Shown here one piece after another: positions 47,401 to 57,353 of a DNA stretch of 64,000 bases. The stretch's first letter is position 1. Each line of letters starts with the position of its first letter. Under the pieces are notes generated by a model. It searched no databases. It was not told the origin of the DNA and saw only the letters and a program-made list of their open reading frames with translations. The stretch spans positions 1 to 64,000 of the forward strand of contig NZ_JACVBX010000002.1 of assembly GCF_014852585.1 (NCBI RefSeq). Direction: 5' to 3'. A program made the position numbers and the translations under genes. The stretch comes from Pseudomonas sp. PDM18. Lineage in GTDB: Bacteria; Pseudomonadota; Gammaproteobacteria; Pseudomonadales; Pseudomonadaceae.

Positions 47401-48738
47401 TCAGAGAATCGCCAGCGGGTATTCGACGATCAGCCGCACTTCGTCCAGGTCAGATTCGAAGGCTGTGGCGCGGGTGGTCGCCTGGCGCACGCGAACGGAC
47501 AGGTCCTTGAGCTGACCTTCCTGAAACACGTACCTGGCCTCGATATCGCGCTCCCAGCGCTTCTGGTCCGTGAGCGGGTCGCCGCTGTCGTCGCGACGCA
47601 TATACACGGCGTTGGCGTTGGAGTAATCGGCGTCGGTGCCGCGGGCGTAGCGGGTCATGAAGCTCAGGCCGGGTACGCCGTAGGTGGCCATGTCGAGGTC
47701 GTAGCGGACCATCCATGAGCGCTCCTTCGGCGAGTTGAAGTCGCTGTACTGGATGGAGTTGTCCAGATAGATCGAGTCGGCCTGGCGCAGGTAGTCGAAG
47801 TCGTTGTTGCCGTTGTTGCGCTGGTGGCTGACGGCGATGCGGTGGGCGCCGAAATGCACGCCGGCGCTGGCGCTCCAGATGTTGGTGTTGAACTCGCCGA
47901 GCAGCTCGCGGCCTTCATCCTGCGACTTGTAGTAGTTGAGGCCGCCGAACAGTTCCACGGCCTCGCTGAGCGGGAAGTTCAGCGCGGTGCCGAAGTAGTA
48001 CTGGTTCCAGGCGTCCTTCAGGCGGCTGCTGTAGAGGCTGACGCTGGCGTTATCGTTGATGGCGTAGTCGCCGCCGCCGTAGGCGAGCCAGGCCGATTCC
48101 ACCGGGCCGGCATAGAAGGTGGCGAAGCCGTCGTCCATCTGCCGCGACTGTGGCTGGCTCATCGCGTGTAGACGGCCGCCTTGCAGCGTCAGGCCTTCGA
48201 GAGTGGTGTTCTGGAGGGTGAAGCCACGGAAGGATTCGGGCAGCAGACGCGAGTCGCCGTAGTGCACCACGGGAGTCTCCGGGAACACGTCGCCGACCTT
48301 CAGCACGGTGTCCCACAGGCGCACCTTGGCCGCACCGCCGGCCTTGGCGTAGTCGCTCTCGGTGCGTCCGTCGTTGTCGGTGGGCAGCACGTCCACCGAG
48401 CTGCCGGCGCCGTTGCGTCCGTCGCCGGTGTCGAGCTGGAAGCCAACCATGGCGAAGGCGTCGACGCCCACGCCGACCGTGCCCTGGGTAAAGCCGGATT
48501 CGAACTTGCCGACGATCCCCTGGGCCCAGACTTCCGAGTAGCCGTTGCCGCGCGGCGGCACGGACTGGCCGTGGCGGGCGTCACGGTTGAAGTAGAGGTT
48601 ACGGTTGAGGACTTCCAGGCTGGCACCTTCGAGGAAGCCTTCTGCTTTCTCCTTGGTCTCAGCCTCGGCGAAGACGCTCGGCGAAGCGACCCCCAGAACC
48701 AGCAGCGAAGCCGCCAGCGGAAATTTGCTTTGGTACAT
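47401..48738 (-). CDS. OprD family outer membrane porin
   Basis: The 445-residue protein has a signal peptide (to VFA, residue 24) and the OprD-family N terminus (GFLEGASLEVLNRNLYFNRDAR) with 18-strand barrel features and a C-terminal aromatic/hydrophobic strand (LDEVRLIVEYPLAIL). OprD porins take up specific amino acids, peptides or aromatic acids; this is one of the large paralogue set (OccD/OccK type), and the substrate is not clear. Promoter region 48739–48990 carries a GACAT-ATCG-ATGTC dyad near 48905. It lies downstream of and convergent with czcCBA. Confidence 0.92.
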   Translation of the reverse strand: MYQSKFPLAASLLVLGVASPSVFAEAETKEKAEGFLEGASLEVLNRNLYFNRDARHGQSVPPRGNGYSEVWAQGIVGKFESGFTQGTVGVGVDAFAMVGFQLDTGDGRNGAGSSVDVLPTDNDGRTESDYAKAGGAAKVRLWDTVLKVGDVFPETPVVHYGDSRLLPESFRGFTLQNTTLEGLTLQGGRLHAMSQPQSRQMDDGFATFYAGPVESAWLAYGGGDYAINDNASVSLYSSRLKDAWNQYYFGTALNFPLSEAVELFGGLNYYKSQDEGRELLGEFNTNIWSASAGVHFGAHRIAVSHQRNNGNNDFDYLRQADSIYLDNSIQYSDFNSPKERSWMVRYDLDMATYGVPGLSFMTRYARGTDADYSNANAVYMRRDDSGDPLTDQKRWERDIEARYVFQEGQLKDLSVRVRQATTRATAFESDLDEVRLIVEYPLAIL

Positions 48739-48990
48739 GATGTGCTCCTAAGGGCAGGATGGTTGGTGACCGCCTGCTGTTGTTGTTTTCGCCCAGGCGT
48801 GGCGAGGGCCACGGGCATCGTGTAGGAGCGCGGATAACGGGCAGGTGAGCGGCGGATGACAAATCTGTCAGCAAGGAATGAGAGCGGGACGGGCAGCGCT
48901 GGCAGACATATCGATGTCGAATCCAGGCAACTGCCGACGGCGGTTCGTGGCTAGGGTGGCGGACCTTCACTGCAACGACCTGGAGCTGTC

Positions 48991-49335
48991 ATGTCCGATT
49001 TCATCACCGTGCTGCGCGATACCTGCCCGACGCCCGTGCTGGACGCCACCAAGTGGAAGCGCATCGGCGGCGACCCTCACACCGTCAACCTCAACGCCTA
49101 CCTATCGGCGGACGGCAGCAAGATCATGGGCACCTGGATCTGCACACCCGGCAAGTTCGAGGTGAACTACGAGAAGTGGGAGTACTGCCACTTCCTCGAC
49201 GGCTACTGCGTCATCACCCCCGAGGGCGAGCAGCCGATCCATCTGCGCGCCGGTGACGTGTTCGTCATCGAGCCGGGCATGAAGGGCACCTGGGAAGTAG
49301 TCGAGACGGTGCGCAAGTATTTCGTCTTCGCCTGA
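48991..49335 (+). CDS. Cupin domain protein (DUF861/Cupin_3)
   Basis: The 114-residue single-domain cupin has motif 1 around YEKWEYCHFLDGYCVITPEG and motif 2 around LRAGDVFVIEPGMKGTWEV. It fits the Cupin_3/DUF861 family, related to (S)-ureidoglycine aminohydrolase but shorter. Some metal-binding His of classic cupins are replaced here, with only one His in motif 1, so activity is uncertain. It is a single gene with a terminator 14 nt after the stop. Confidence 0.85.
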   Translation: MSDFITVLRDTCPTPVLDATKWKRIGGDPHTVNLNAYLSADGSKIMGTWICTPGKFEVNYEKWEYCHFLDGYCVITPEGEQPIHLRAGDVFVIEPGMKGTWEVVETVRKYFVFA

Positions 49336-49348
49336 CGCGAGACGAGAC

Positions 49349-49379
49349 GAAAAAAGGGAGCCCACGGGCTCCCTTTTTC
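49349..49379. terminator. Bidirectional intrinsic terminator
   Basis: A GGGAGCCC/GGGCTCCC stem with a short loop, flanked by A6 and T5, serves the cupin gene and the convergent mgtC-like gene. Confidence 0.9.
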
Positions 49380-49391
49380 ATTGCGCGATGT

Positions 49392-50084
49392 TCACTGCGG
49401 CCCGTCGCTGACCGACCAGCTGGCCGCCGATACGTAGGGCGCCAGGGCCAGCTCGCCAACCAGCGACTCAAGCAGGCTGTCCTTGTCGTTGGGGGCCAGT
49501 ACCAGAGCCGCCACTTCCACGTCGCCACCGGTCTTGCGCGCATGGCTTTCCAGGCTCTGCAGGGTGAGGCCATTGGCGCTGAGGCGGCGCAGCAGGGTGG
49601 AGCGCACCAGTGCTTCCTGATGGGCCTCGGTGACCGCCTGGACCGTGTAGTAGCGCTCGCTGCTCGGTTCGATGGGGGCGTGACGCTGGATCCAGCGGGT
49701 CACCGAGGGCAGGGTGAGATTGCACAGCACGATGAGCAGCGTGGCGACCAACGCCGCGGCGAGGAATCCGCTGCCTGCCAGCACGCCCACCGCGCCGGTG
49801 CACCAGATGGTGGCGGCGGTGCTCAGGCCGCGCACGCTGAGACCGTCGCGCATGATCACGCCGGCGCCAAGGAAGCCGATGCCGGTGACCACCTGGGCGG
49901 ACATTCGCACCACCTGGTCTTCTGCGCCCATGAGGAAGGGCAGGGTGGCGAAGGTGGCCGCACCGAGGGCGACCAGGCCGTGGGTGGCGACGCCGGTGAA
50001 GCGCTGGCGCCACTGGCGCTCCATGCCGATCATCGCGCCGAAGGCGAGCGCCGCGAAGAGGTCGAGAAAGATATCGAAGTACAT
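49392..50084 (-). CDS. MgtC/SapB family membrane protein (second copy)
   Basis: The 230-residue paralogue of the protein at 8766 has the same hallmarks (GAMIGMERQWRQRFTGVATHGLVALG and GIGFLGAGVIMRDGLSVRGLSTAATIW) and a C-terminal ACT-like domain. The start is ATG 50082–50084; a longer frame is not supported. It lacks the long structured leader of the first copy and sits convergent with the cupin gene. The two copies probably differ in regulation. Confidence 0.88.
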   Translation of the reverse strand: MYFDIFLDLFAALAFGAMIGMERQWRQRFTGVATHGLVALGAATFATLPFLMGAEDQVVRMSAQVVTGIGFLGAGVIMRDGLSVRGLSTAATIWCTGAVGVLAGSGFLAAALVATLLIVLCNLTLPSVTRWIQRHAPIEPSSERYYTVQAVTEAHQEALVRSTLLRRLSANGLTLQSLESHARKTGGDVEVAALVLAPNDKDSLLESLVGELALAPYVSAASWSVSDGPQ

Positions 50085-50297
50085 GCCTTTGTGCTCCGCG
50101 CCAGCCTTGCGCCAGCGCCCGTGGGAAGGGGCATCGCGCCCCCGGTGAGGATGAAGGTGGGGCCAGTCTACCGGGCTATCGAGCCGGACGGGGTGATAAA
50201 GGACAGAGCACTCGCGCAAGGTCGATTCCCTGTACCGATCAACGGCATTGCCCGGTACAGTGGCCGTCCCATTCAATGGAAGAAGAGAGTCGGCAAG

Positions 50298-50606
50298 ATG
50301 GTCACCTGTTACCTGCGTTACGTGCTGGACCCGTACAAGCTCAAGGAGTTCGAACACTACGGCCGGCTATGGATCCCCCTGGTGGAACGCTTCGGCGGCC
50401 AGCACCACGGTTACTTTTTGCCTTCGGAGGGTGCCAGCAACATTGCCCTGGCGATGTTCACCTTCCCCAGCCTGGCCGAGTACGAAAGCTACCGGCAGCG
50501 GTCCATGGACGATCCCGAGTGCCAGGCCGCGTTCCGTTATGCGGAGGAAACCCGTTGCATCCTCAGCTACGAGCGCAGTTTCTTCCGGCCGGTGTTCGGC
50601 GGCTGA
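50298..50606 (+). CDS. NIPSNAP family protein
   Basis: The 102-residue protein has the NIPSNAP ferredoxin-like fold: VTCYLRYVLDPYKLKEFEHYGRLWIPLVERFGGQHHGYFLPSEG followed by FPSLAEYESYRQRSMDDPE. Members are small cytoplasmic proteins of poorly known function, some stabilising or regulating enzymes. ATG 50298 follows an AGAGAG purine tract. The frame is open upstream but without a credible start. Confidence 0.8.
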   Translation: MVTCYLRYVLDPYKLKEFEHYGRLWIPLVERFGGQHHGYFLPSEGASNIALAMFTFPSLAEYESYRQRSMDDPECQAAFRYAEETRCILSYERSFFRPVFGG

Positions 50607-50616
50607 TCGCCCAGCT

Positions 50617-50710
50617 GCGGATAACCCGTTCCGGGTTATACGCCCTACACGCCGCGCCGGCCCGAGCCGGTTGTTCGTAGGGCGAATAACGCTTTTGGCG
50701 TTATCCGCCG
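50617..50710. repeat. Two GTAGGGCG palindromic repeats
   Basis: GCGGATAACCCG…CGGGTTATACGCCCTAC (50617–50648) and CGTAGGGCGAATAACGC…GCGTTATCCGCCG (50676–50710) form an opposed pair downstream of oprJ. They also provide hairpins at the 3' ends of both flanking transcripts. Confidence 0.75.
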
Positions 50711-50725
50711 CTGCAGGGCAGAAGA

Positions 50726-52153
50726 TCAGCGCTGCGCCGTGACGCCTCCGCTCCAGCCGCCGCCGAGGGCGCGGAACAGGTCCACCAGGGCGATCTGCCG
50801 CTGGGTGCTGGTCTCGATGTAGGCCGACTCGTTGACGAAGTTGCTGCGCTGCGCGTCGAGGTAGCGCAGGTGGCTGTCGACGCCGCCTTCGTAGCGTGCC
50901 TTGGCCAGCTTCAGGGTTTCGTTGGTGGTGTTGGCCAAAGCCCTGCGCGCGGCTTCCTCGCGGCGCAGGGTGTCGGTCGCCGCGAGGGCGTCGGCCACTT
51001 CCCGGAACGCCGTCTGGATGGTGCCTTCGTAGGCGGCAACCGCCGAGTCCTTGCGCACCTTGGCCAGGTCCAGGTTGGCGCTGTTGCGGCCGGCATCGAA
51101 GATCGGCAGCGACAGGGTCGGCACGAAGCTCCACGAACGCGAGCCGCCGTCGAACAACCCGGACATCTCCGCGCTGGAGGTGCCGAAGCTCCCGGTCAGG
51201 CTGATGCGCGGGAAGAACGCCGCGCGGGCCGCGCCGATGTCGGCGTTGCGCGCCTTGAGCACGTGCTCGGCGGCGAGGATGTCCGGGCGCCGCTCGATCA
51301 GCTCGGACGGGGTGCCCGGCGCAATGTCCTGGATCAGCATCGGCTTGTCCTGCGGCACCTGCGGGATTCGCTTGGCCGCGTCGGCAGTGCCAAGCAGCAG
51401 CACCAGGGCATTGAGCGCCTGCTGTTTCTGCCGCGCATTGCTTTCCAGTTCCGCGCGGGACTGTTCGACCAGCCCCAGCGCTTCCTGATAGTCCAGCGCC
51501 GTGGCCGCGCCAGCGGTGCGCCGCTGGCTGATCAGGCCCAGCGAATCCTCGCGGCTGGCCAGGGTCTGCTCGGTGAGCAAGTGGCGGCGCTGGGCACCGT
51601 CGTAGGTAAGGTAGGCTTGGCTTACTTCGGCGATCAGCGCGATGCGCGCACTACGGGCGGCTTCCTCGGTGGAGAGGTACTGCTCCAGCGCGGCGTCGGT
51701 CAGGCTCTTCACCCGGCCGAACAGGTCCAGTTCGTATTCGGGCAGCGCCAGACCGACCTGGTAACTGCTGCTCACCGCCGAACTGCCGCTGTTGGACAGG
51801 TCCGCCGGCAGCCGCTGGCGGTTGCCGTTGGCGGCGCCGCTCAGGCCGGGCACGCGGTCGGCGCGCTGGATGCGGTACTGCGCGCGGGCCTGCTCGATGT
51901 CCAGCAGGGTCTGGCGCAGCGAGCGGTTGTTGTCCAGGGCGACGTTCACCAGTTCGCGCAGTTCGCTGTCGACGATGAAGGTCTGCCAGTCGAGGTTGCT
52001 GGCCGCGGCACCGGGCTGGGCGGCGGGGCCGCTCCAGCTCTGTGCTACCGGTGCTTCGGGGCGCTCGTAGGTGGGCGCCATGGAGCATCCGGCCAGGACC
52101 ATCGCCAGCAGCAGGCTGCTGACGGTAAAGGCAGGTTTGCGCAGGGTGGTCAT
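50726..52153 (-). CDS. oprJ: Outer membrane factor of the MexCD multidrug efflux system
   Basis: The 475-residue OMF lipoprotein (NodT/OprM family) has lipobox LAGC (Cys23) and typical repeats ([68 protein letters not shown]). It forms the exit duct for MexCD. Its ATG overlaps the mexD stop (ATGA), and the order mexC–mexD–oprJ behind divergent nfxB matches P. aeruginosa, which supports the name. Confidence 0.93.
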   Translation of the reverse strand: MTTLRKPAFTVSSLLLAMVLAGCSMAPTYERPEAPVAQSWSGPAAQPGAAASNLDWQTFIVDSELRELVNVALDNNRSLRQTLLDIEQARAQYRIQRADRVPGLSGAANGNRQRLPADLSNSGSSAVSSSYQVGLALPEYELDLFGRVKSLTDAALEQYLSTEEAARSARIALIAEVSQAYLTYDGAQRRHLLTEQTLASREDSLGLISQRRTAGAATALDYQEALGLVEQSRAELESNARQKQQALNALVLLLGTADAAKRIPQVPQDKPMLIQDIAPGTPSELIERRPDILAAEHVLKARNADIGAARAAFFPRISLTGSFGTSSAEMSGLFDGGSRSWSFVPTLSLPIFDAGRNSANLDLAKVRKDSAVAAYEGTIQTAFREVADALAATDTLRREEAARRALANTTNETLKLAKARYEGGVDSHLRYLDAQRSNFVNESAYIETSTQRQIALVDLFRALGGGWSGGVTAQR

Positions 52154-55100
52154 TGCGCGGCCTCCGTGGGTTGATGCGCAGGTGTGGGTTGGCGACGCAG
52201 TAGCGACAGCATCCAGACGAAGCAGATGGGCACGAAGATCACCCCCAGCAGCGTGGCGCTGAGCATCCCGCCGATCACCCCGGTGCCGATGGCGCGCTGG
52301 CTGGCGGCGCCGGCTCCGCTGGCGACCACCAGCGGCACCACGCCGAGGATGAAGGCCATGGAAGTCATGATGATCGGGCGGAAGCGCAGGCGCGCGGCCT
52401 GGATCGCGGCGTCGCGCAGGCTGTGGCCCTGTTCCCAGAGTTCCTTGGCGAATTCGACGATGAGGATCGCGTTCTTCGCCGCAAGACCAATGATGGTGAT
52501 CAGGCCGACCTTGAAGTACACGTCGTTGGGCAGCCCGGTGACCGTCACCGCCAGCACCGCGCCGAGGGCGCCGATGGGCACGATGAGCATCACCGACAGC
52601 GGGATCGCCCAGCTCTCGTAGAGCGCCACCAGTAGCAGGAACACCACCAGGATCGCCAGGGCGAACAGTTGGGTGGCCTGGCCGCTGGCGACCTTCTCCT
52701 GGTAGGAGAGGCCGGTCCACTCGTAGCCGATGCCGGCCGGCAGCTCACTGACCAGACGCTGCATTTCCGCCATGGCCTCGCCGGTGCTGACGCCCGGGGC
52801 GGCGTCGCCGGAGATGCGGATCGACGGATAGCCGTTGTAGCGCGCCAGCTGCACCGGGCCTTCTTCCCAGCGGGTGCTGACGAAGGCGGACAGTGGCACC
52901 AGCTCGCCGGCGCTGTTGGGCACGTAGAGCTTGAGCACGGCTTCCGGGGTCATCCGGTCGCCCTGTTCGGCCTGCACCACCACGCGCTGCTGGCGGCCGG
53001 CGTTGGCGAAGTCATTGATCACCGCGGAGCCGAAGGCGGTGGACAGCGCGCTGCTGATGGACTCGAAGCTGACGCCCAGGGTGCGTGCCTTCTCGCGGTC
53101 GATCTCCAGGCGCAGCTGGGGGGCTTCGGCGAGGCCTTCCATCATGGCGTAGAGGATCTTCGGGTTGCCGTTGGCTTCGCCGAGCAACTGGTCGCGGGCC
53201 GCCAGCAGCGCTTCACGGCCGAGGCCGGCGCGGTCCTGCAGGCGCAGCGAGAAGCCGCCGGAGTTGCCCAGACCATCGATCGGCGGCGGGGTCACGGCCA
53301 TGATCGCGCCGTCGCTGATGCCGGCGAAACGCTCGTTGATCGCTGCGGTTTCCGCTTCGGCGGACTGCGATTTGTCGCGCACGGACCAGTCCTTCAGCGT
53401 CGGGAAGGCCAGCGCGGCGTTCTCGCCCATGCCGGAGAAGCTGAAGCCCATCACCAGGAAGGACGAGGCCACGGCTTCGCGGGACTTGAGGAACTGCTCC
53501 AGCTCCTGGCCGGTAACATCGGCACGCGCGCGGGTGGCACCCGGCGGCAGCTGGATGTCGACGATCATGTAGCCCTGGTCTTCCACCGGCACGAAGGATT
53601 CCGGCAGCCGCAGGTAGCTGTAGCCGAGCAGGGCGACGATGCCGGCGTAGATCAGCATGTAGCGCCCGGCGCGTTTCACCAGCGCAGTATTGAGCAGGGT
53701 GTAGCGTTCGGTCAGGCGGTTGAAGCCACGGTTGAACGCACCGAAGAAGCCGCGTTTCTCGTGGTGACCTTCCGGGATCGGCTTGAGCAGCGTCGCGCAC
53801 AGCGCCGGGGTGAAGGTCAGGGCGAGGAAGCCGGAGAACAGGATCGACACCGCCAGCGACAGGGAGAACTGCTGGTAGATCACGCCCACGGAACCGGCCA
53901 TGAACGCCAGCGGCATGAACACCGCCGACAGCACCAGGGTGATGCCGATGATCGCACCGGACACCTGGCCCATCGCCTTGACCGTGGCGGCGGCCGGGGA
54001 GAGGCCTTCCTCGGCCATGATCCGCTCGACGTTCTCCACCACCACGATGGCGTCGTCCACCAGGATGCCGATGGCCAGCACCATGCCGAACATGGTCATC
54101 ATGTTCACCGAGAAGCCCAGCAGGTACATCATCGTCAACGTGCCGAGCAGGCATACCGGCACCACGATGGCCGGGATCAGCGTGTAGCGCACGTTCTGCA
54201 GGAACAGGAACATCACCAGGAACACCAGAACCATGGCTTCGAGCAGGGTGTGGATCACCTTCTCGATGGCTACGTCGACGAAGCGCGAGGTGTCATAGGG
54301 CACTGAGTATTCGACGTCGTCAGGGAAGTTCACTGACAGCTCGGCCAGGCGTTCCTTCACCAGCGCTGCGGTCTGCAGCGCGTTGGCGCCGGGGGAGAGC
54401 TGGATGGCGCCGGCCACGGTGGGCTTGCCGTCCAGACGTGCGGTGAAGTTGTAGCTTTCGCTGCCCACTTCCAGGCGCGCCACGTCGGCGAGCTTGACGG
54501 TGGAGCCGTCCGGGTTGGCGCGCAGGACGATGCGGCCGAACTCCGCCGGGTCGTCCAGTGTGCCTTTCACGGCGAGGGTGGCGGTCAGCTCCTGCTCGGT
54601 GCTGCCGGGGGAGGCGCCGAAGCTGCCGGCCGGCACCTGCACGTTCTGCCCGCGAATGGCGTTGCCCACGTCATCGATGGACAGCCCGTAGCCGACCAGT
54701 TTCTGCGGGTCGATCCACACCCGCATGGCGGCTTCGGAGGAGAAGAACTGCAGCTTGCCGACGCCTTGTACGCGGCGCAGCTCGTTATTGATGTTGCGTG
54801 CGGCATAGTCGCCCAGGGCGGTGGTATCGGTGCGCGCGGAGCCTTCCTTGTAGTTGAGTGCGTAGATCAGCAGGAAGCCGGCGCTGGTCTGCTCGACCTC
54901 CAGCCCCTGCGTGAGCACGGCCTGGGGCATGCGCGCCTCGGCCTTCTTCAGGCGGTTCTGCACGTCCACCTGGGCCAGCTCCGGGTTGGTGCCGGGCTGG
55001 AAGGTGACCACCACTTCGGCCATGCCGTTGGAGTTGCTGGTGGACTCGAAGTAGAGCAGGCCCTTGGCGCCGTTGAGCTCCTCCTCGATCACGCTGGTGA

Positions 55101-55281
55101 CCGAGTCCACCAGGACCTGCGCCGAGGCACCGGGGTAGGTGGCGGTGACGGTGATCTGCGGCGGCGCCACGCTGGGGTACTGGGCCACCGGCAGCAGCGG
55201 GATGGCCAGCAGGCCGGCCAGGGAAATGAACAGCGCCACCACCCACGCGAAGTTGGGGCGCTTGATGAAGAACAGTGACAT
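52150..55281 (-). CDS. mexD: RND multidrug efflux transporter
   Basis: The 1043-residue HAE1-type RND pump has 12 transmembrane helices. TM4 has [23 protein letters not shown] with the paired Asp residues of proton relay, and the C-terminal half has [26 protein letters not shown]. In P. aeruginosa MexD exports fluoroquinolones, macrolides, fourth-generation cephalosporins, chloramphenicol and biocides. It lies 27 bp downstream of mexC and overlaps oprJ by 4 nt. The frame is intact. Confidence 0.94.
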   Translation of the reverse strand: MSLFFIKRPNFAWVVALFISLAGLLAIPLLPVAQYPSVAPPQITVTATYPGASAQVLVDSVTSVIEEELNGAKGLLYFESTSNSNGMAEVVVTFQPGTNPELAQVDVQNRLKKAEARMPQAVLTQGLEVEQTSAGFLLIYALNYKEGSARTDTTALGDYAARNINNELRRVQGVGKLQFFSSEAAMRVWIDPQKLVGYGLSIDDVGNAIRGQNVQVPAGSFGASPGSTEQELTATLAVKGTLDDPAEFGRIVLRANPDGSTVKLADVARLEVGSESYNFTARLDGKPTVAGAIQLSPGANALQTAALVKERLAELSVNFPDDVEYSVPYDTSRFVDVAIEKVIHTLLEAMVLVFLVMFLFLQNVRYTLIPAIVVPVCLLGTLTMMYLLGFSVNMMTMFGMVLAIGILVDDAIVVVENVERIMAEEGLSPAAATVKAMGQVSGAIIGITLVLSAVFMPLAFMAGSVGVIYQQFSLSLAVSILFSGFLALTFTPALCATLLKPIPEGHHEKRGFFGAFNRGFNRLTERYTLLNTALVKRAGRYMLIYAGIVALLGYSYLRLPESFVPVEDQGYMIVDIQLPPGATRARADVTGQELEQFLKSREAVASSFLVMGFSFSGMGENAALAFPTLKDWSVRDKSQSAEAETAAINERFAGISDGAIMAVTPPPIDGLGNSGGFSLRLQDRAGLGREALLAARDQLLGEANGNPKILYAMMEGLAEAPQLRLEIDREKARTLGVSFESISSALSTAFGSAVINDFANAGRQQRVVVQAEQGDRMTPEAVLKLYVPNSAGELVPLSAFVSTRWEEGPVQLARYNGYPSIRISGDAAPGVSTGEAMAEMQRLVSELPAGIGYEWTGLSYQEKVASGQATQLFALAILVVFLLLVALYESWAIPLSVMLIVPIGALGAVLAVTVTGLPNDVYFKVGLITIIGLAAKNAILIVEFAKELWEQGHSLRDAAIQAARLRFRPIIMTSMAFILGVVPLVVASGAGAASQRAIGTGVIGGMLSATLLGVIFVPICFVWMLSLLRRQPTPAHQPTEAAQ

Positions 55282-55308
55282 GGGGAATTCCTCGCGGCGA
55301 TCCTCGCC

Positions 55309-56460
55309 TTACTGGCGCGATGCCTGCTGTTGCTCCTGGGCGTGACGGGCTTCGACCTTGGCGCCCGGCTGCAGGCCGGTGAGGCCGCCGACGATGACCT
55401 GGTCGCCGCTGGCCAGGCCCTGGCTGATCTGCCAGCGCGAACCCTGCATGGCGCCGGTCTGCACCTGGCGGGTCTCGACGCGGCTGCCTTCGCCGATCAC
55501 CAGTACGTGGGCGGTGCCATCAGTGGCGCGCTGCACGGCGCGTTGCGGTATCAGGATGGCCTTGGCGTCGGTGCCCTGCGGGGCGGTAACGCGCACGTAC
55601 ATGCCCGGCAGCAGCAGGCCGTCGGCGTTGTCGAACGTGCCGCGAAGCGAGACCTGGCCGGTGCCGCGGTCCACCGAGATATCGGTGAACAGCAGCTCGC
55701 CCTGGCGCTCGTACTGCGTGCCTTCGACGCGCAGGCTCAGGGCCTGGCTCTGTCCGGCGGGGAGGTTGCCGCTCTTGAGCGCTTCACGTAGGCGCAGGGC
55801 ATCGGCCACCGGCTGGGTGAAGTCGGCGTAGATCGGATCGAGTTGCTGGATGCGCGCCATCAGCGTGGCGTCGCCCTGGCCGACCAGTGCGCCTTCGGTC
55901 ACCAGCGCACGGCCGATGCGCCCGGAAATCGGCGCCTTGACCGAGGCATAGCCCAGGTTCAGGCGGGCGGTTTCCAGGTCGGCCTGGGCCGAGCGCACCG
56001 AAGCCTGGGCGCTGCGCAGGTCGGCGGTGGCGGTATCGAAGTCCTGCTGGCTGACCGCTTCGATCTTCACCAGCGGCTCGTAGCGCTTCACCCGCGCCTG
56101 GGCTTCCTGCTGTGCGGCCTGGGCGCGCGCCAGTTCGCCTTCGGCGCGGGACACGGCGGCTTTCAACGGCGCCGGGTCGATCTGGAACAGCAGGTCGCCG
56201 GCCTTCACGTCAGCACCTTCCTCGAAGCGCTTCTGCACCACGATGCCCGCGACCCGCGCGCGCACTTCGGCGACGCGCATCGGCTCGATACGCCCCGGCA
56301 ACTCCGACGTCAGGGTGAGGGGCTCGGTCGCGATCGCCACCACATCCACCGGGCGCGCCGTCTCAGCGGCTGCCGGCGGCTCGCCGGACTGTCCGCAACC
56401 TGCCAGTGCCAGCGCCGCTACCAAAGCACTGATCGTCCCTACTGCACGCAACCTGCCCAT
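55309..56460 (-). CDS. mexC: Periplasmic adaptor of the MexCD-OprJ efflux system
   Basis: The 383-residue adaptor lipoprotein has lipobox LAGC (Cys22), lipoyl and hairpin domains (RVAEVRARVAGIVVQKRFEEGADVKAGDLLFQIDP; RARQ-rich coiled coil) and barrel domains. Long stretches such as the LGYASVKAPISGRIGRALVTEGALVGQG segment read like P. aeruginosa MexC as I remember it. It is the first gene of the operon, transcribed from the nfxB–mexC intergenic region. Confidence 0.95.
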   Translation of the reverse strand: MGRLRAVGTISALVAALALAGCGQSGEPPAAAETARPVDVVAIATEPLTLTSELPGRIEPMRVAEVRARVAGIVVQKRFEEGADVKAGDLLFQIDPAPLKAAVSRAEGELARAQAAQQEAQARVKRYEPLVKIEAVSQQDFDTATADLRSAQASVRSAQADLETARLNLGYASVKAPISGRIGRALVTEGALVGQGDATLMARIQQLDPIYADFTQPVADALRLREALKSGNLPAGQSQALSLRVEGTQYERQGELLFTDISVDRGTGQVSLRGTFDNADGLLLPGMYVRVTAPQGTDAKAILIPQRAVQRATDGTAHVLVIGEGSRVETRQVQTGAMQGSRWQISQGLASGDQVIVGGLTGLQPGAKVEARHAQEQQQASRQ

Positions 56461-56490
56461 GATTCACCCGGGTCTCATCTATCTGGAAAG

Positions 56491-56579
56491 GTGCGTATGA
56501 TCCTTTCAAATCCGAAATGAGTCAAGAATGTCTCATTTGCTCCTGTGGCGTATAAAATGTGCCATGACCTTTCAAAAGA
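56491..56579. promoter_or_regulatory. nfxB–mexC intergenic operator region
   Basis: Within the 172-bp divergent gap are an imperfect direct repeat (GTGCGTATGATCCTTTCAAA, 56491–56510; GTGCCATGACCTTTCAAA, 56559–56576) and an inverted repeat AAATGAG–N10–CTCATTT (56515–56538). NfxB is known to repress mexCD-oprJ from this interval in P. aeruginosa. Repeat spacing of 68 bp is about six helical turns. Confidence 0.65.
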
Positions 56580-56632
56580 GAGGTCTCTTTCTGCACAATG
56601 AGACGATCTGCCCACCTGACAAGAGGCCCCGA

Positions 56633-57190
56633 ATGACTCTCTCTGCCCACGATGAACGTCTGCTCAAGGCGCTGGCCGTTGCCATCGTCGACCGCCCGCG
56701 GGCGACGCTGAAGGAGCTGGCGGAATCGGCAGGGGTGAGCAAGGCCACGCTGCACCGCTTCTGCGGTACCCGCGATGGGCTGATGACGATGCTGGAGGAC
56801 TACGGGCATGTGGTGATCCGGCAGATCCTCGAGGCCTCCGAGCTGCAGCAGGCCGAACCGCTGGCGGCGCTGCGCCAGCTGATTGCCGAGCACCTCAAGC
56901 ACCGCGACATGCTGAACTTCCTGCTGTTCCAGTACCGCGCGGAGAACTTCGACATGGCCGCCACCACCGAGCGCTGGAGCTACTACACCGAAGCAGTGGA
57001 CGCCTTCTTTCTGCGCGCCCAGCAAAGCGGCGTACTGCGCATCGACATCACTGCCGCGGTGTTTACCGAACTGTTCCTCTCCATGCTCTACGGCATGGTC
57101 GACGCCGAGCGCTACGGCCGCGCGGCCAGCTCCAGCTCCGCCCAGGTACTGGAGCAACTGTTCCTCCACGGGGCTCTGGCGGGCGGCTGA
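56633..57190 (+). CDS. nfxB: Transcriptional repressor of mexCD-oprJ
   Basis: The 185-residue regulator starts MTLSAHDERLLKALAVAIVD and has a helix-turn-helix LKELAESAGVSKATLHRFCGTRDGL (residues about 23–48) and a helical C-terminal domain ending near LEQLFLHGA. It reads almost identically to P. aeruginosa NfxB as I recall it over the N-terminal 50 residues. ATG 56633 has AGAGG upstream, and a longer frame to 56528 would cover the operator. Loss-of-function nfxB mutants overproduce MexCD-OprJ; this copy looks intact. Confidence 0.95.
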   Translation: MTLSAHDERLLKALAVAIVDRPRATLKELAESAGVSKATLHRFCGTRDGLMTMLEDYGHVVIRQILEASELQQAEPLAALRQLIAEHLKHRDMLNFLLFQYRAENFDMAATTERWSYYTEAVDAFFLRAQQSGVLRIDITAAVFTELFLSMLYGMVDAERYGRAASSSSAQVLEQLFLHGALAGG

Positions 57191-57353
57191 GCTGTGCGCA
57201 GACTTCGCTGAATCGCTCGTGAACAGGCCGGACGGAGGGATTCTGGCTTGGGCATGACACGCGACCGATCAGACGCCCTTTACGGACCGGTCCGACTGAC
57301 AAGGCTGCCGCCTAACTGGTGGGATGACCGTTCCCCTGGAACGGACGTCCGCC

